This document shows positions 8,306 through 16,806 of a stretch of DNA of 39,422 nucleotides, one piece after another (position 1 is the stretch's first letter; the number at the start of each line of letters is the position of its first letter). The notes under the pieces are model-generated. The model did no database searches. It had not been told where the DNA came from and was given only the letters and a program-made list of their open reading frames with translations. The translations under genes were made by a program, and so were the position numbers. The DNA comes from Ignavibacteria bacterium (GTDB taxonomy: Bacteria; Bacteroidota; Ignavibacteria; Tepidaquicellales; OLB5), in assembly GCA_030835025.1 (NCBI GenBank), contig JAUQWS010000135.1, forward strand, positions 1 through 39,422, given 5' to 3'.

Positions 8306-8376
8306 GAAAGAGTTTTTTTTCAAATAACAAAATGCTGAATTACATTTTGGAATTAGCAGAGAAAATAGAAAAGAAC

Positions 8377-8901
8377 ATGAGCAAAAACGTTATTCTGTAC
8401 ATTGCGTCAAGCCTTGACGGTTTTATAGCCAAAAAGGACAATGACATTTCCTGGCTGTTTACCGATGAATCGTATGGTTGGGAAGAATTTGAGAAGAGGT
8501 TTGAAACTGCAATTATGGGGAGGAAGACTTATGAATACTCCCGGCAGTTTTCGGACCCGCCATTCAAAGGTAAAAAGAACATTATTGTCACCTCCGTAAA
8601 AGAGCTGCATAAAAGCTCAACCGAAGATGTCATATTCTGCAGCCTGGATGATATGAAGAAGTATGTTGCGGAGGACCAAAAGACAGAAGGGATATTCCTT
8701 GTTGGCGGGACTGAGCTTATTGCGGAATTCATTAATAACGACCTGCTTGATGAATTAATAGTCTCGTTTCACCCTATAATGCTGGGAGAGGGAATACCGC
8801 TCTTTGAAGGTGTTACCAAAGAGGTAAATCTAGAATTTACAGGCTCAGAGGAGTATCCGAGCGGCCTCATAAAGCTTAAATATAAGGTAGTTAAGGGGTA
8901 A
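8377..8901 (+). CDS. DHFR/RibD C-terminal-like reductase
   Basis: 174 aa from the ATG at 8377. A frame extension to 8332 adds a charged segment the family does not have, so I rejected it. It starts MSKNVILYIASSLDGFIAKK, the hallmark of RibD_C/dihydrofolate-reductase-like proteins of the YyaP/YwjB type. The second conserved block is AIMGRKTYEYSR near 48, then KNIIVTS near 66, the NADPH-binding IFLVGGTELIAEFINNDLLDELIVSFHPIMLGEGIPLF near 108-145, and LIKLKYKV at the end. It probably reduces a pterin-like or ribitylaminopyrimidine-like substrate with NADPH; the true substrate is unknown for this subgroup. It follows the micro-ORF and its promoter. Confidence 0.85.
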   Translation: MSKNVILYIASSLDGFIAKKDNDISWLFTDESYGWEEFEKRFETAIMGRKTYEYSRQFSDPPFKGKKNIIVTSVKELHKSSTEDVIFCSLDDMKKYVAEDQKTEGIFLVGGTELIAEFINNDLLDELIVSFHPIMLGEGIPLFEGVTKEVNLEFTGSEEYPSGLIKLKYKVVKG

Positions 8902-9198
8902 TTCCCCTGTTTACGGTATTTACTGAAAAAGTTTAAAGACATAACTTTGAATGAGCAGCGATCCTTAATTAAACTAAATTTGAAACATCTGCAATTTGTC
9001 AGTTCAATAAGTTCCTTAAGTACAGAAGGAGTACCTTGTTGGACTTTTTTTATATAACAGGTTTCCTGTCTTCCCAATGATAAAAAGACAGGAATGTGAA
9101 AACCTTATTTTTCATTGTTTCTCCCCAAGCCCTGGTATGAATGTATCGGGGCTTTTAGTTTCCCGCTTTTGAACAGGATTCAATCAAAAAATCTTACA
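8902..9198. other. Intergenic stretch between the reductase gene and ftcD
   Basis: This non-coding gap (to 9257) carries two hairpins and no gene that I trust. CCTGTCTT (9065-9072) and AAGACAGG (9085-9092) form an 8-bp stem with a 12-nt loop. AAGCCC (9127-9132) and GGGCTT (9148-9153) form a weaker stem followed by TTTTAG on the plus strand, a possible terminator for the reductase transcript. The rest is AT-rich, up to the ftcD promoter. Confidence 0.5.
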
Positions 9199-9229
9199 TT
9201 TAAACATTCATTTTTTAATACTAACTTTG
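9199..9229 (+). promoter_or_regulatory. Candidate promoter of ftcD
   Basis: TAACTTTG (9222-9229) matches TAnnTTTG, with TTTA (9199-9202, three of four bases of TTTG) exactly 19 nt upstream. The ATG follows 28 nt after the box. Confidence 0.45.
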
Positions 9230-9257
9230 TGGATAATTACCATAATTTCTATGACTT

Positions 9258-10877
9258 ATGAGAAAAATTGTTGAATGTGTACCAAATATTTCCGAAGGAA
9301 GAGACGAAAGTATCATAAACGCCTGTGCCGATGCTGTTCGCGGGGTTGAAGGTGCTACATTGCTGGATGTTGATCCCGGAAAATCCACAAACAGAACCGT
9401 TTTCACATTCGTAGGCGACCCTGATTCAATTGTAGAAGCAGCTTTTCAGTTTGCAAAGATGGCTTACAGCTTAATAGATATGACAAAGCACTCCGGTGCA
9501 CATCCAAGAATGGGCGCTGTTGATGTTGTTCCCTTTGTACCTGTTGCAGGAGTGACCACTGCAGATTGCGTTGAATGTTCAAAACGTTTCGGGAAACGAG
9601 TAGGCGAAGAGCTTGGCGTACCCGTTTATCTATATGAAGAGGCATCAACAAATCCCGACAGGAAAGCTCTGAAGCAGATAAGAGCAGGCGAATATGAAGG
9701 AATAAAAAACAAAATTATTAAACCTGAATGGAAACCAGATTACGGGCCGCAGGAATTTGTTCCAAGATCCGGCGCTACCGTAACCGGCTCGAGATTTTTT
9801 CTCATTGCTTACAATGTAAATATCTTAGGCACTAAGGAGCAGGCTCACAGGATCGCGCTCAATATCCGTGAACAGGGCAGAAGCGCTGATGAACCCGGAC
9901 GATTAAAAGCTATTAAGGCTATTGGATGGTATGTTGATGAATACAATATGGCGCAGGTTTCGATCAATCTGGATAATTACAAAATCACTCCGCCGCATAT
10001 TGTATTTGAAGAGTGTGTAAAAGACGCCGGGGAAATGAATCTTGCTGCAGCGGGCAGTGAGCTGGTGGGACTTATTCCGCTTGAAGCAATGCTTATGGCG
10101 GCTGATTATTATATTCAAAAGGAAAACCTGTTCATAATTGACGAGAAACAGAAAATAAGGCTTGTTGTTGAGAGGCTTGGACTCAGTTCAGTATCACCGT
10201 TTATTCCCGAAAAACGAATTATCGAATATATGATAGGCACAAAAAGAAATGAACCTTTGGCCAGCCTGACTGTCAGGGAATTCATTGAGCTGGTCGGAGC
10301 GCGTACATCAGCACCCGGAGGAGGAAGTGTTTCGGCTTTGATAGCTTCTCTTGGGGCAGCGCTTGGAGCAATGATGGGATGGATGAGCTATGGAAGCAAG
10401 AAGTTTGAACATCTTGATAAGGATATGAGAAGACTTATTCCGCCGCTGCATGAAAACATGGAGAAGCTTATACCAATGATAGATGCAGATACGAATGCTT
10501 TTAATGACTATATGAATGCCATGAAGCTACCCAAAAATACCGACGCTGAAAAGAAAATAAGGAATGAAAAAATGCAGGATGGCTTAAAGAAGGCTATCAA
10601 TGTTCCGCTCGGAGTGATGCGGATTGCAGATCTGTGCTGGCCGGAAATGAAGGAGCTTGCTAAGTTGGGTAACGCTAATTCAGCCAGTGACCTTGCCGTT
10701 GGGGCGAAATCTCTTGAAACCGGAATATGGGGCGCAAAGAAAAATGTTGAAATAAACCTTGTGCAGATAACAGATGAGAATTTCAAGAAAGATGTTGTAA
10801 AGGAAGCTGATGAAATAATGAATCGGGCAGTTATGAATCTGGCTGAAATAGAGAAAATACTGGAGGGAAGGAAATAA
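9258..10877 (+). CDS. ftcD: Bifunctional glutamate formimidoyltransferase / formimido-THF cyclodeaminase
   Basis: 539 aa, the size of a fused FTCD. The N-terminal transferase (about 1-300) starts MRKIVECVPNISEGRD and contains STNRTVFTFVG, AKMAYSLIDMTKHSGAHPRMGAVDVVPFVP (catalytic His and folate-contact region) and RSADEPGRLKAIKAIGW. A linker leads to the cyclodeaminase (about 335-535), recognised by VREFIELVGARTSAPGGGSVSALIASLGAALGAMMG. It moves the formimino group from formiminoglutamate to tetrahydrofolate and then releases ammonia to give methenyl-THF. It works directly after HutI in histidine breakdown. It has its own promoter candidate. A G/C-rich hairpin follows about 20 bp after the stop. 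Confidence 0.95.
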   Translation: MRKIVECVPNISEGRDESIINACADAVRGVEGATLLDVDPGKSTNRTVFTFVGDPDSIVEAAFQFAKMAYSLIDMTKHSGAHPRMGAVDVVPFVPVAGVTTADCVECSKRFGKRVGEELGVPVYLYEEASTNPDRKALKQIRAGEYEGIKNKIIKPEWKPDYGPQEFVPRSGATVTGSRFFLIAYNVNILGTKEQAHRIALNIREQGRSADEPGRLKAIKAIGWYVDEYNMAQVSINLDNYKITPPHIVFEECVKDAGEMNLAAAGSELVGLIPLEAMLMAADYYIQKENLFIIDEKQKIRLVVERLGLSSVSPFIPEKRIIEYMIGTKRNEPLASLTVREFIELVGARTSAPGGGSVSALIASLGAALGAMMGWMSYGSKKFEHLDKDMRRLIPPLHENMEKLIPMIDADTNAFNDYMNAMKLPKNTDAEKKIRNEKMQDGLKKAINVPLGVMRIADLCWPEMKELAKLGNANSASDLAVGAKSLETGIWGAKKNVEINLVQITDENFKKDVVKEADEIMNRAVMNLAEIEKILEGRK

Positions 10878-10899
10878 GAAGACGGATGAGCCTTTTAAA

Positions 10900-11098
10900 A
10901 TCCCCCTTAAAAAGGGGGATGAAAATTCTGAACATAGATTATGTTTAGATAGTCCGTTAGTTTGTTCACATCGTAAATCTTAACGGGGATTTTGCTCCTA
11001 AATCCCCATCCATAATTATCGAAGGAGAAACATATTTTATCTATTGTAAATTTCTTAACGTTGCTAAGATCCCGTCCCCCTTTACAAGGGGGATTTTT
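10900..11098. repeat. About 200-bp segment bounded by inverted copies of a C5/G5 palindrome
   Basis: Left hairpin: ATCCCCCTT (10900-10908) / AAGGGGGAT (10912-10920). Right hairpin: TCCCCCTT (11075-11082) / AAGGGGGA (11086-11093), followed by TTTTTAT. Read on the minus strand the right copy is nearly the same as the left (AAAATCCCCCTT, two variable bases, AAAGGGGGA). In the middle GGGGATTT (10985-10992) and AAATCCCC (11000-11007) form another perfect 8-bp stem. The right hairpin with its T tract is a plausible terminator for ftcD transcription. The paired arrangement also resembles a small non-autonomous (MITE-like) or REP-type element. Confidence 0.5.
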
Positions 11099-11114
11099 AT
11101 TTAGGCCACGAACT

Positions 11115-11651
11115 TCAAACCTTTCGCTTATAACTTATCTTCCACAGCAGTGTCCATGTTTTTCCGTCATCGGCTGATGATTCCCAGTTCCACATAAGCC
11201 TGTTACCGGTGATATCATAAAAAACCATTCTCTGAATTTGCTCATTCCCTTTTTTATCGATAACTCTCCTTGAGAACATTACTGAGTCTACGTGTTTGCC
11301 GCCCGTGAAATCCAGGTAAGCTCCCGAATTATCCACCCACGTTTGTTTCCAGATAAGCTTCCTGGTATCAAATACCGAAACACTTTTGCCTTGGAACGAA
11401 CCGTCTTCAGTCGAGAAATTTTCTTCAATTACACAGCTTCCGAGTATCTTGTTTATTGTGTTGCTCCCTTTTTCTGTTTTTCCTTCTGCATTAGTCCATT
11501 CAAGCTCCCAATTACCCACCCAGAAATCAAGCATTGATGACTCGGGTGCTGAGCAGGGGATTGTGTTTTCCTGTGAATAAGCAATTGAGTAAGTCAACGG
11601 CAGAACCGATATGAATAACATCAACAGTGATATCTTATGCAATATGTCCAT
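11115..11651 (-). CDS. Secreted DUF1579-like protein
   Basis: 178 aa from the ATG at 11651. A longer frame to 11690 would run into the structured element upstream and displaces the signal peptide. Residues 1-27 (MDILHKISLLMLFISVLPLT to SIAYSQ) form a Sec signal. The mature domain starts with MLDFWVGNWELEWTNAEGK, characteristic of DUF1579-type small beta-barrels. It continues with repeated strand pairs ending in RLMWNWESSADDGKTWTLLWKISYKRK. The family is thought to bind small ligands in a calycin-like barrel; the function is unknown. It lies downstream of the FG-GAP gene on the same strand, with a 73-nt structured element between them. Confidence 0.7.
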   Translation of the reverse strand: MDILHKISLLMLFISVLPLTYSIAYSQENTIPCSAPESSMLDFWVGNWELEWTNAEGKTEKGSNTINKILGSCVIEENFSTEDGSFQGKSVSVFDTRKLIWKQTWVDNSGAYLDFTGGKHVDSVMFSRRVIDKKGNEQIQRMVFYDITGNRLMWNWESSADDGKTWTLLWKISYKRKV

Positions 11652-11671
11652 TTCATTTTTCGATAAATTAA

Positions 11672-11744
11672 GGCGCCTGCTCAAAACCAAAGCCGGTCCT
11701 TTTAGACACGCTTTGGTCGCCCTCGTTTTGCTGAAACAGGCGCC
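11672..11744 (-). other. 73-nt structured element in the gap before the DUF1579-like gene
   Basis: Both ends carry GGCGCC (11672-11677 and 11739-11744), extended to GGCGCCTG / CAGGCGCC. Inside, ACCAAAGC and GCTTTGGT form a second stem around a loop of about 16 nt, with an internal bulge between the stems. The whole can fold as one long hairpin. It is far more GC-rich than its surroundings and ends about 21 nt upstream of the chosen ATG at 11651. It could be a REP-like repeat, an mRNA leader structure or a processing site between two co-transcribed genes. It matches no riboswitch I know. Confidence 0.5.
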
Positions 11745-11753
11745 CGAAATAAG

Positions 11754-13583
11754 TTATTTAAGGAGAATCAACTTTTTTGTTTCGCTGAAACTGCCCGAAC
11801 TGAGTTTATAGAAATACACTCCGCTAGAAAAATGTGCTGAATTCCATTCGGTTTCATATTCCCCGGCAGAAAGCTCACTGTTAAACAGTTCTGTAACCTG
11901 CCTTCCGAGCGCATCGTATATAAGCAGCTTTGTAATATGTCTGCCTGAAGGAACGCTGAACCTTATTTTGGTGACAGGATTAAACGGATTCGGGTAGTTC
12001 TGCCCAAGACTGAAGCTTGACGGAACTGTGCTGCTCAACTGGTTCACTCCGATTATCACTTCACTTAATCCCTGTCCTTCAATAGCTTTATAGAATTTGT
12101 TTATCGGCACGTTTGTATAGACCTGAACCAAACCTCTTGGCCATTTTATTACCAATGAATCTATTACACCTGTATTGCCTAGTCCGAAATGAACATTCAG
12201 CATGTTCATCGAATTAAAGCTGTTCTGTGCGTTTATCTCGCGGATCTGCCAAACCGGATTTCCGTTAATCAGAGATTTGATCTTAATAATTGTACCCAGT
12301 GCGGAGCGGTTAGAAAAATTATTTGCCGGGCCTGAGCCGATGCATCTGATATTAACCCATTTATTATTGTTGTTTGTCTCGTTGCGGTACAGGCCTTTGG
12401 TGGAGTTATTTCCGGCGACGAACATATCAAGATCACCGTCACTATCGTAATCTCCAATAGTGGCACCGTAAGTCGGCCCTATTGTTATCAGTGCCAGTGT
12501 GTCTATCCTTGTGAAAAATCCGCTCCCGTTATTTGAATAGTACTTGCATTGCCCGGCATCATTGGTTATGAAACAATCAAGGTCTCCGTCATTATCAAAA
12601 TCGCCCCATGAATTTCCGAGCCATAGACCTGCATCCGTAACAATAGTGCCGGCTTCAGCTGAAGTCATCCTGATGTAATATCCCGGACCATCACACCTGT
12701 ACAGCCTGTTATTAATGTTTACGGAATAGTTGGTTAAAAAACCGTCAAGGTCGCCGTCATTATCTACATCAATCCAGTTCCAGTTCTGACCGTCAACGAT
12801 ATCTGTCCCTATTATACCTGTATCAATTCTGTTGAAATAATACGAAGTATTCTGCTCTTTCTGAAGATTCTTGTACAGGTAATCCCTTCCGCCGATGTTG
12901 TTTGCTGGGCCTGTTCCGATAAACAGATCTATATCGCCATCCTGGTCAAAATCAGAGAACATTGGTACAGTAAAAGCATCAATGGAATCTGTAACGTCTG
13001 TTGTATCGATTCTCGTGAAAGTGCCGTCGCCGTTATTGTAAAATAGCCTGTTTGCATGATTCACACCGCTGAATCCGGATGCTGCAGCAAGAATGAGGTC
13101 CGCGTAACTATCGTTATTGATATCACCCCAAACACAGCCCCAGCCTGAATTGTTGACAGAATCTGCAATTGGCCCGGAAAGGACCCTTGTGAAACTTCCG
13201 TTCCCTTCATTTCTGAACAAGTGCGATGTTGGATTAGCCTGAATTGTTGAAATGACGAAGACATCAATATCACCGTCATTATCATAATCAGCCCAGGAAT
13301 TACCGATCACCGGACCCTGAAGCGGGATGGAGTTTGCAAGTTTCACAAAACTGCCGTTGCCGAGATTCCGGAAAATGTCTTTCCTTGCAATGAAAAGATC
13401 AAGCCTCTCGTCGTTATCAATATCTACCCAGGCTGCACCAATGTAATTACCCGCAAGGCTTTCCATAACTATAGGGTTACCGGGATCAGTAACTTTGACA
13501 AAGAATTGTGAAAACGTGTTTGAAACAGTGAGGATCATAAATAGTGTTGAAAGGCTGAGAAAACGGTCAAACCGCAGTTTCAT
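11754..13583 (-). CDS. FG-GAP/VCBS repeat protein with ASPIC/UnbV and T9SS sorting domain
   Basis: 609 aa from the ATG at 13583. It is set by a strong Shine-Dalgarno AAGGAGG (13593-13599) nine bases upstream; the preceding TTG is not needed. The signal peptide (about 1-25) is followed by at least eight FG-GAP/VCBS units of the form 'W.D.DNDGDLDLF', for example AWVDIDNDERLDLFIA, SWADYDNDGDIDVFV, WNWIDVDNDGDLDGFLT and DYDSDGDLDMFVAG. These should fold as a calcium-binding beta-propeller. An ASPIC/UnbV domain follows (NKWVNIRCIG to VIDSLVIKWPRGLVQ, about 420-510). A T9SS sorting domain closes it (LGQNYPNPFNPVTKIRF, SSGVYFYKL, KKLILLK). It is expected to be a surface adhesin-like or binding protein; the ligand is unknown. 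Confidence 0.9.
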   Translation of the reverse strand: MKLRFDRFLSLSTLFMILTVSNTFSQFFVKVTDPGNPIVMESLAGNYIGAAWVDIDNDERLDLFIARKDIFRNLGNGSFVKLANSIPLQGPVIGNSWADYDNDGDIDVFVISTIQANPTSHLFRNEGNGSFTRVLSGPIADSVNNSGWGCVWGDINNDSYADLILAAASGFSGVNHANRLFYNNGDGTFTRIDTTDVTDSIDAFTVPMFSDFDQDGDIDLFIGTGPANNIGGRDYLYKNLQKEQNTSYYFNRIDTGIIGTDIVDGQNWNWIDVDNDGDLDGFLTNYSVNINNRLYRCDGPGYYIRMTSAEAGTIVTDAGLWLGNSWGDFDNDGDLDCFITNDAGQCKYYSNNGSGFFTRIDTLALITIGPTYGATIGDYDSDGDLDMFVAGNNSTKGLYRNETNNNNKWVNIRCIGSGPANNFSNRSALGTIIKIKSLINGNPVWQIREINAQNSFNSMNMLNVHFGLGNTGVIDSLVIKWPRGLVQVYTNVPINKFYKAIEGQGLSEVIIGVNQLSSTVPSSFSLGQNYPNPFNPVTKIRFSVPSGRHITKLLIYDALGRQVTELFNSELSAGEYETEWNSAHFSSGVYFYKLSSGSFSETKKLILLK

Positions 13584-13610
13584 CAAAAAAGACCTCCTTT
13601 TAAATTTTCA

Positions 13611-13618
13611 CAAATTTA
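13611..13618 (-). promoter_or_regulatory. Candidate -7 box for the FG-GAP gene
   Basis: The minus strand reads TAAATTTG, matching TAnnTTTG, 28 nt upstream of the ATG at 13583 and just past the end of the AraC-type gene. No clear -33 element. Confidence 0.3.
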
Positions 13619-13633
13619 AGCTAATGGAGTCTA

Positions 13634-14581
13634 TCAGGCTATTTGAAAATTGACTTTTTTACGATGCAGTTTTCGGTGAGTTTCAGGGGAGTTTCTGTAG
13701 TGTTTCTTGAAAAGCTCGCTGAATGAGCTCAGTGATTCATAACCGGCATTAAAACAGATCTCAGTTATCGGGATTCCGGTTGATTCAACCTGTTTTTTTG
13801 CATTTTCGAGTCTGACTGATGTTAAATATTGGTGGGGAGTGGTACCGAAATGTGATTTGAATTTCCTTAATAAATGATGAGGACACATGCAGGAAACCAA
13901 AGAGAGTTTTTCAAGATCAACCGCTTCCCGGTAATTTGAATGAATGAAATCTTTTGCAACATTAAGCCTTTTATAAAGCTCGTATCTGGTAGAACGTTTT
14001 GCAGAACTGATCGTATCCGCCTCGATCGAAGCATTCAGCTGAAGCCTGAAAATGTGTTCAAGTATCAAGTGCATTATCTCATTCACACCGGCCTGTTCAT
14101 ATTCCTGCGAAGAGATCAATCTCTTAAGGGAATGGATATGCTTCATAATTACAGAGTCGTGGGGATAGAGTTTCTGGAAGAAGTTGACCGGATAGCGGTC
14201 GCGAAGCTCAGGATAGCTCAACAGGTAATCATCACGGTTGAACGAGGAATAGAAAACCTCATCAACAAATCCCGATGTAAAATTCAACGTAAATGATTCA
14301 ACTTGCTTATCGGAATCTATCAGGCTTTCATAAATGGTATCACGATTTAATATCAGGTAAGTATTATCATCAACCCTGTATCTCATCTTATCGAATATAT
14401 ATTCTTCACAGCCGCCAAATGCGAATTTCAGTGAAAGAGTCGTCCAGTGTGCGGGGTAATACAGCTGAGAATATCTTCCGTTCAATATTACGTTATGCTC
14501 AATGAATTGCCTGTTCCACTCCCTGTAGTTATAAGTGAAATCTTCAACATCAGGAAATTTTTTGATTACCTTAACACTCAT
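13634..14581 (-). CDS. AraC-family transcriptional regulator
   Basis: 315 aa. The C-terminal 100 residues carry the double helix-turn-helix of AraC/XylS proteins. LEKLSLVSCMCPHHLLRKFKSHFGTTPHQYLTSVRLENAK is the first motif and ITEICFNAGYESLSSFSELFKKHYRNSPETHRK is the second, matching the family signature G(Y/F).s.s.Fs..FK...g.sP. The N-terminal 200 residues (ligand-sensing or dimerisation) contain the cupin-like text YRVDDNTYLILNRDTIYES. No membrane segment is seen. It sits between the S9 peptidase gene (upstream, 49 bp) and the FG-GAP T9SS gene (downstream, 47 bp), which are candidate targets. Its own -7 box lies at 14626-14633. Confidence 0.9.
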   Translation of the reverse strand: MSVKVIKKFPDVEDFTYNYREWNRQFIEHNVILNGRYSQLYYPAHWTTLSLKFAFGGCEEYIFDKMRYRVDDNTYLILNRDTIYESLIDSDKQVESFTLNFTSGFVDEVFYSSFNRDDYLLSYPELRDRYPVNFFQKLYPHDSVIMKHIHSLKRLISSQEYEQAGVNEIMHLILEHIFRLQLNASIEADTISSAKRSTRYELYKRLNVAKDFIHSNYREAVDLEKLSLVSCMCPHHLLRKFKSHFGTTPHQYLTSVRLENAKKQVESTGIPITEICFNAGYESLSSFSELFKKHYRNSPETHRKLHRKKVNFQIA

Positions 14582-14625
14582 ACCGTTAAATTATTGAAGA
14601 TAAACAGAAGGGCTGTTTAATGGAG

Positions 14626-14633
14626 CAAATTTA
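14626..14633 (-). promoter_or_regulatory. Candidate -7 box for the AraC-type gene
   Basis: The minus strand reads TAAATTTG, matching TAnnTTTG, 45 nt upstream of the ATG at 14581. It overlaps the stop codon of the S9 peptidase gene. Confidence 0.3.
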
Positions 14634-16793
14634 GGGATTTTTCAAATTCTTTGCAAAGAATTTCCAAATCCTCTTGTACTGATCAAGCCAGCTTGATTGC
14701 CGGAAGAAATTATGGCCTTCTTTGGGGTAATACATGATCTCAAAGTCCTTCTTGAGGTCAATAAGCTTTTGGTTAAGCTGCACTGATTGCTGGAAGAAGA
14801 CATTATCATCAAGCATACCGTGAAGCAGAAGCAGCGGACCCTGCAGATCTTCTGCGTATGTTATTGGAGAAGATATTCGGTAATTCTCTTTGTCTTCCTC
14901 AAGCGCAAAATCTCCCAGCCGCCCCAGTGTGAACCATTTATTAGCGTAATAGTAGTTTTTCCAGTCTGATACCGCTCTTAGCGCAGCACCGCAGATGAAA
15001 ACATCGTTCCGCCGGAACATTGACATTAGAGTTATAAATCCGCCGTAGCTGCCGCCATAGATCCCGACTTTTTCTCCGTTAACATATCCCAGTGATTTCA
15101 AATGGTTTACTCCGCTCACATAATCCGATACTTCCCAATAACCAAGATTGTGGTAAGTTTTATTGCGGAATTCTTTACCGTAACCCATACTGCCGCGGAA
15201 ATCGATATCAAGTATAACAAATCCTTGTTGTGTTAAGAAAGTATTCACCATGAAATTATCGCGGTAAGGTGAAAAGCCGTAGGTCACATTCTGCAGATAG
15301 CCGGAGCCGTGCGCAAAACATATCAAAGGGTATTTTTTCTTCGGATTGAAGTTTTGCGGTTTATAAACAAATGCGTGAATCAACTGACCATCTTCTTCAT
15401 TCCGGAATGTGATCAGCTCAGGTAATGCCCAATCTACACTGCTGAATTTTGGTGAAGCCGTGTTTGTTATCTGCTCAGAGCGGTAGCCGTCAAGCTCTAA
15501 ACAGTGAAGTTCATCAGGCTTAGTTAAGTATGACTGTAAATAGAACAGATATTTTCCGTTGCCCGAGAGCCTTAGGTCTTTAACGTCACCCCTTTCGAAT
15601 GTTATTTGCTTTGGTTCAGCTCCTGCCAGATCCGTTTCGTAAATAAAATATTCATACGGCTCTTCAATATTAGCTGAGAAGTATACTTTCTTGTTTTTGT
15701 TATCAGTTTCACATTCAAGTATAGTATAATTCCCGCCGGCAATTTTTGTAAAGCCCGTTCCGTCAGTTCTGATCCTATACAGATTGTTGTAACCTGATAC
15801 TTCTGATTCAAAAAGAATTTCTTCATTATTCAGGAACGAGGTTGAGTAAGTGTGCCTTTCGTACCAGGCTGCATCCGTTTCGCTGTATATTTCTTTTATC
15901 TGTTTTGACGAAATATCATAAATGAAGAGTTTTCTGTTGTGCCTGTCGAGGGTTTCTGCATCAAATAATATGCTGAATCCGTCAGGGGAATAAGACGTAA
16001 TAGAAGTTGAGTACCTAGTCGAATCAGGATATTTAATTTCAGTTACTTTCTTATATAATGAATCTTTGCTGCCCCAGCGTATGTCATACTCAAGCAGATT
16101 AACAGTTGAATATCCGCGCTTTTGTTTCTCTGCCTTAACAAATTCGTCATTGAAATTAGGAAAGATGAGCTCTTTTTTTGAGGCATTGTTATACCGCGCA
16201 AACAGCATTCTAAGAAGTGTGCCTGAAAAATCAGAATATTTTCGAGTAAAAGCAATAGGCTGGTAAGCAATTGAATCAGATTCATCACTCGTCAGCTCAA
16301 GCTCTTTTGTTACTGCTTTAGCAGAATCAAATACCCTCAGGTAATAATTCCCTGCTCTTCTGTATATTGCTATGTTATCAATAACCTGCGGCGAGTATTC
16401 ATATTTATCAGTCTCGGTGAGCTGTACATCCTTGTTGAATATTCGCTTTGTCGCGAAATCCCTGGAAACGTATACTTCTCCTTTTATAACACACAGAGCA
16501 TCACCACTGGGCATAATGACATATTCGGATGCATCCAGAGCTGAATCGATATACTTATAATTTTCTTTTGTGACATAATCATAATCAAACAGGTTCAGGC
16601 TGCCGTCATAATCATCATCAGCATAATAATACACTTTATTGCTGTTTGGGTTTATGAATTTAAGCGAGGGGCGTGGATTGACTATGTTCGTATCCTGGAA
16701 AATATATTCCAGCGAAATTTCCTGTGAGCGTGCGCTGGAATAAAAAAGGAACAGAAGCAGAAAGACAGCTGTTCCTTTTGATAATTTAATCAT
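14631..16793 (-). CDS. S9 prolyl-oligopeptidase-family peptidase (DPP IV-like), exported
   Basis: 720 aa. The signal peptide MIKLSKGTAVFLLLFLFYSSARSQ is followed by a beta-propeller (about 40-450) and a C-terminal alpha/beta-hydrolase domain. The nucleophile elbow GGSYGG puts Ser at 582. The acid is in HGMLDDNV at about 662-663 and the catalytic His is in EGHNFF at 694. The oxyanion region FAHGSGYLQNVTYG and the FRGSMGYGKEF motif are typical of S9B/S9C enzymes. It should cleave dipeptides or short peptides in the periplasm. It starts 13 bp after the lysA stop, so the two are probably one transcript. The pairing with lysA may be incidental. Confidence 0.92.
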   Translation of the reverse strand: MIKLSKGTAVFLLLFLFYSSARSQEISLEYIFQDTNIVNPRPSLKFINPNSNKVYYYADDDYDGSLNLFDYDYVTKENYKYIDSALDASEYVIMPSGDALCVIKGEVYVSRDFATKRIFNKDVQLTETDKYEYSPQVIDNIAIYRRAGNYYLRVFDSAKAVTKELELTSDESDSIAYQPIAFTRKYSDFSGTLLRMLFARYNNASKKELIFPNFNDEFVKAEKQKRGYSTVNLLEYDIRWGSKDSLYKKVTEIKYPDSTRYSTSITSYSPDGFSILFDAETLDRHNRKLFIYDISSKQIKEIYSETDAAWYERHTYSTSFLNNEEILFESEVSGYNNLYRIRTDGTGFTKIAGGNYTILECETDNKNKKVYFSANIEEPYEYFIYETDLAGAEPKQITFERGDVKDLRLSGNGKYLFYLQSYLTKPDELHCLELDGYRSEQITNTASPKFSSVDWALPELITFRNEEDGQLIHAFVYKPQNFNPKKKYPLICFAHGSGYLQNVTYGFSPYRDNFMVNTFLTQQGFVILDIDFRGSMGYGKEFRNKTYHNLGYWEVSDYVSGVNHLKSLGYVNGEKVGIYGGSYGGFITLMSMFRRNDVFICGAALRAVSDWKNYYYANKWFTLGRLGDFALEEDKENYRISSPITYAEDLQGPLLLLHGMLDDNVFFQQSVQLNQKLIDLKKDFEIMYYPKEGHNFFRQSSWLDQYKRIWKFFAKNLKNP

Positions 16794-16806
16794 TTCTTAT
16801 ATCAGA

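Noticed and set aside
8769-9077. 102-codon minus-strand frame over the reductase 3' end and the following gap
   Set aside because: It overlaps a confident gene on the other strand and shows no domain, signal peptide or Shine-Dalgarno.
13940-14296. Plus-strand open frame opposite the AraC-type gene
   Set aside because: A shadow frame with no ribosome-binding site; the minus strand encodes a clear AraC protein.
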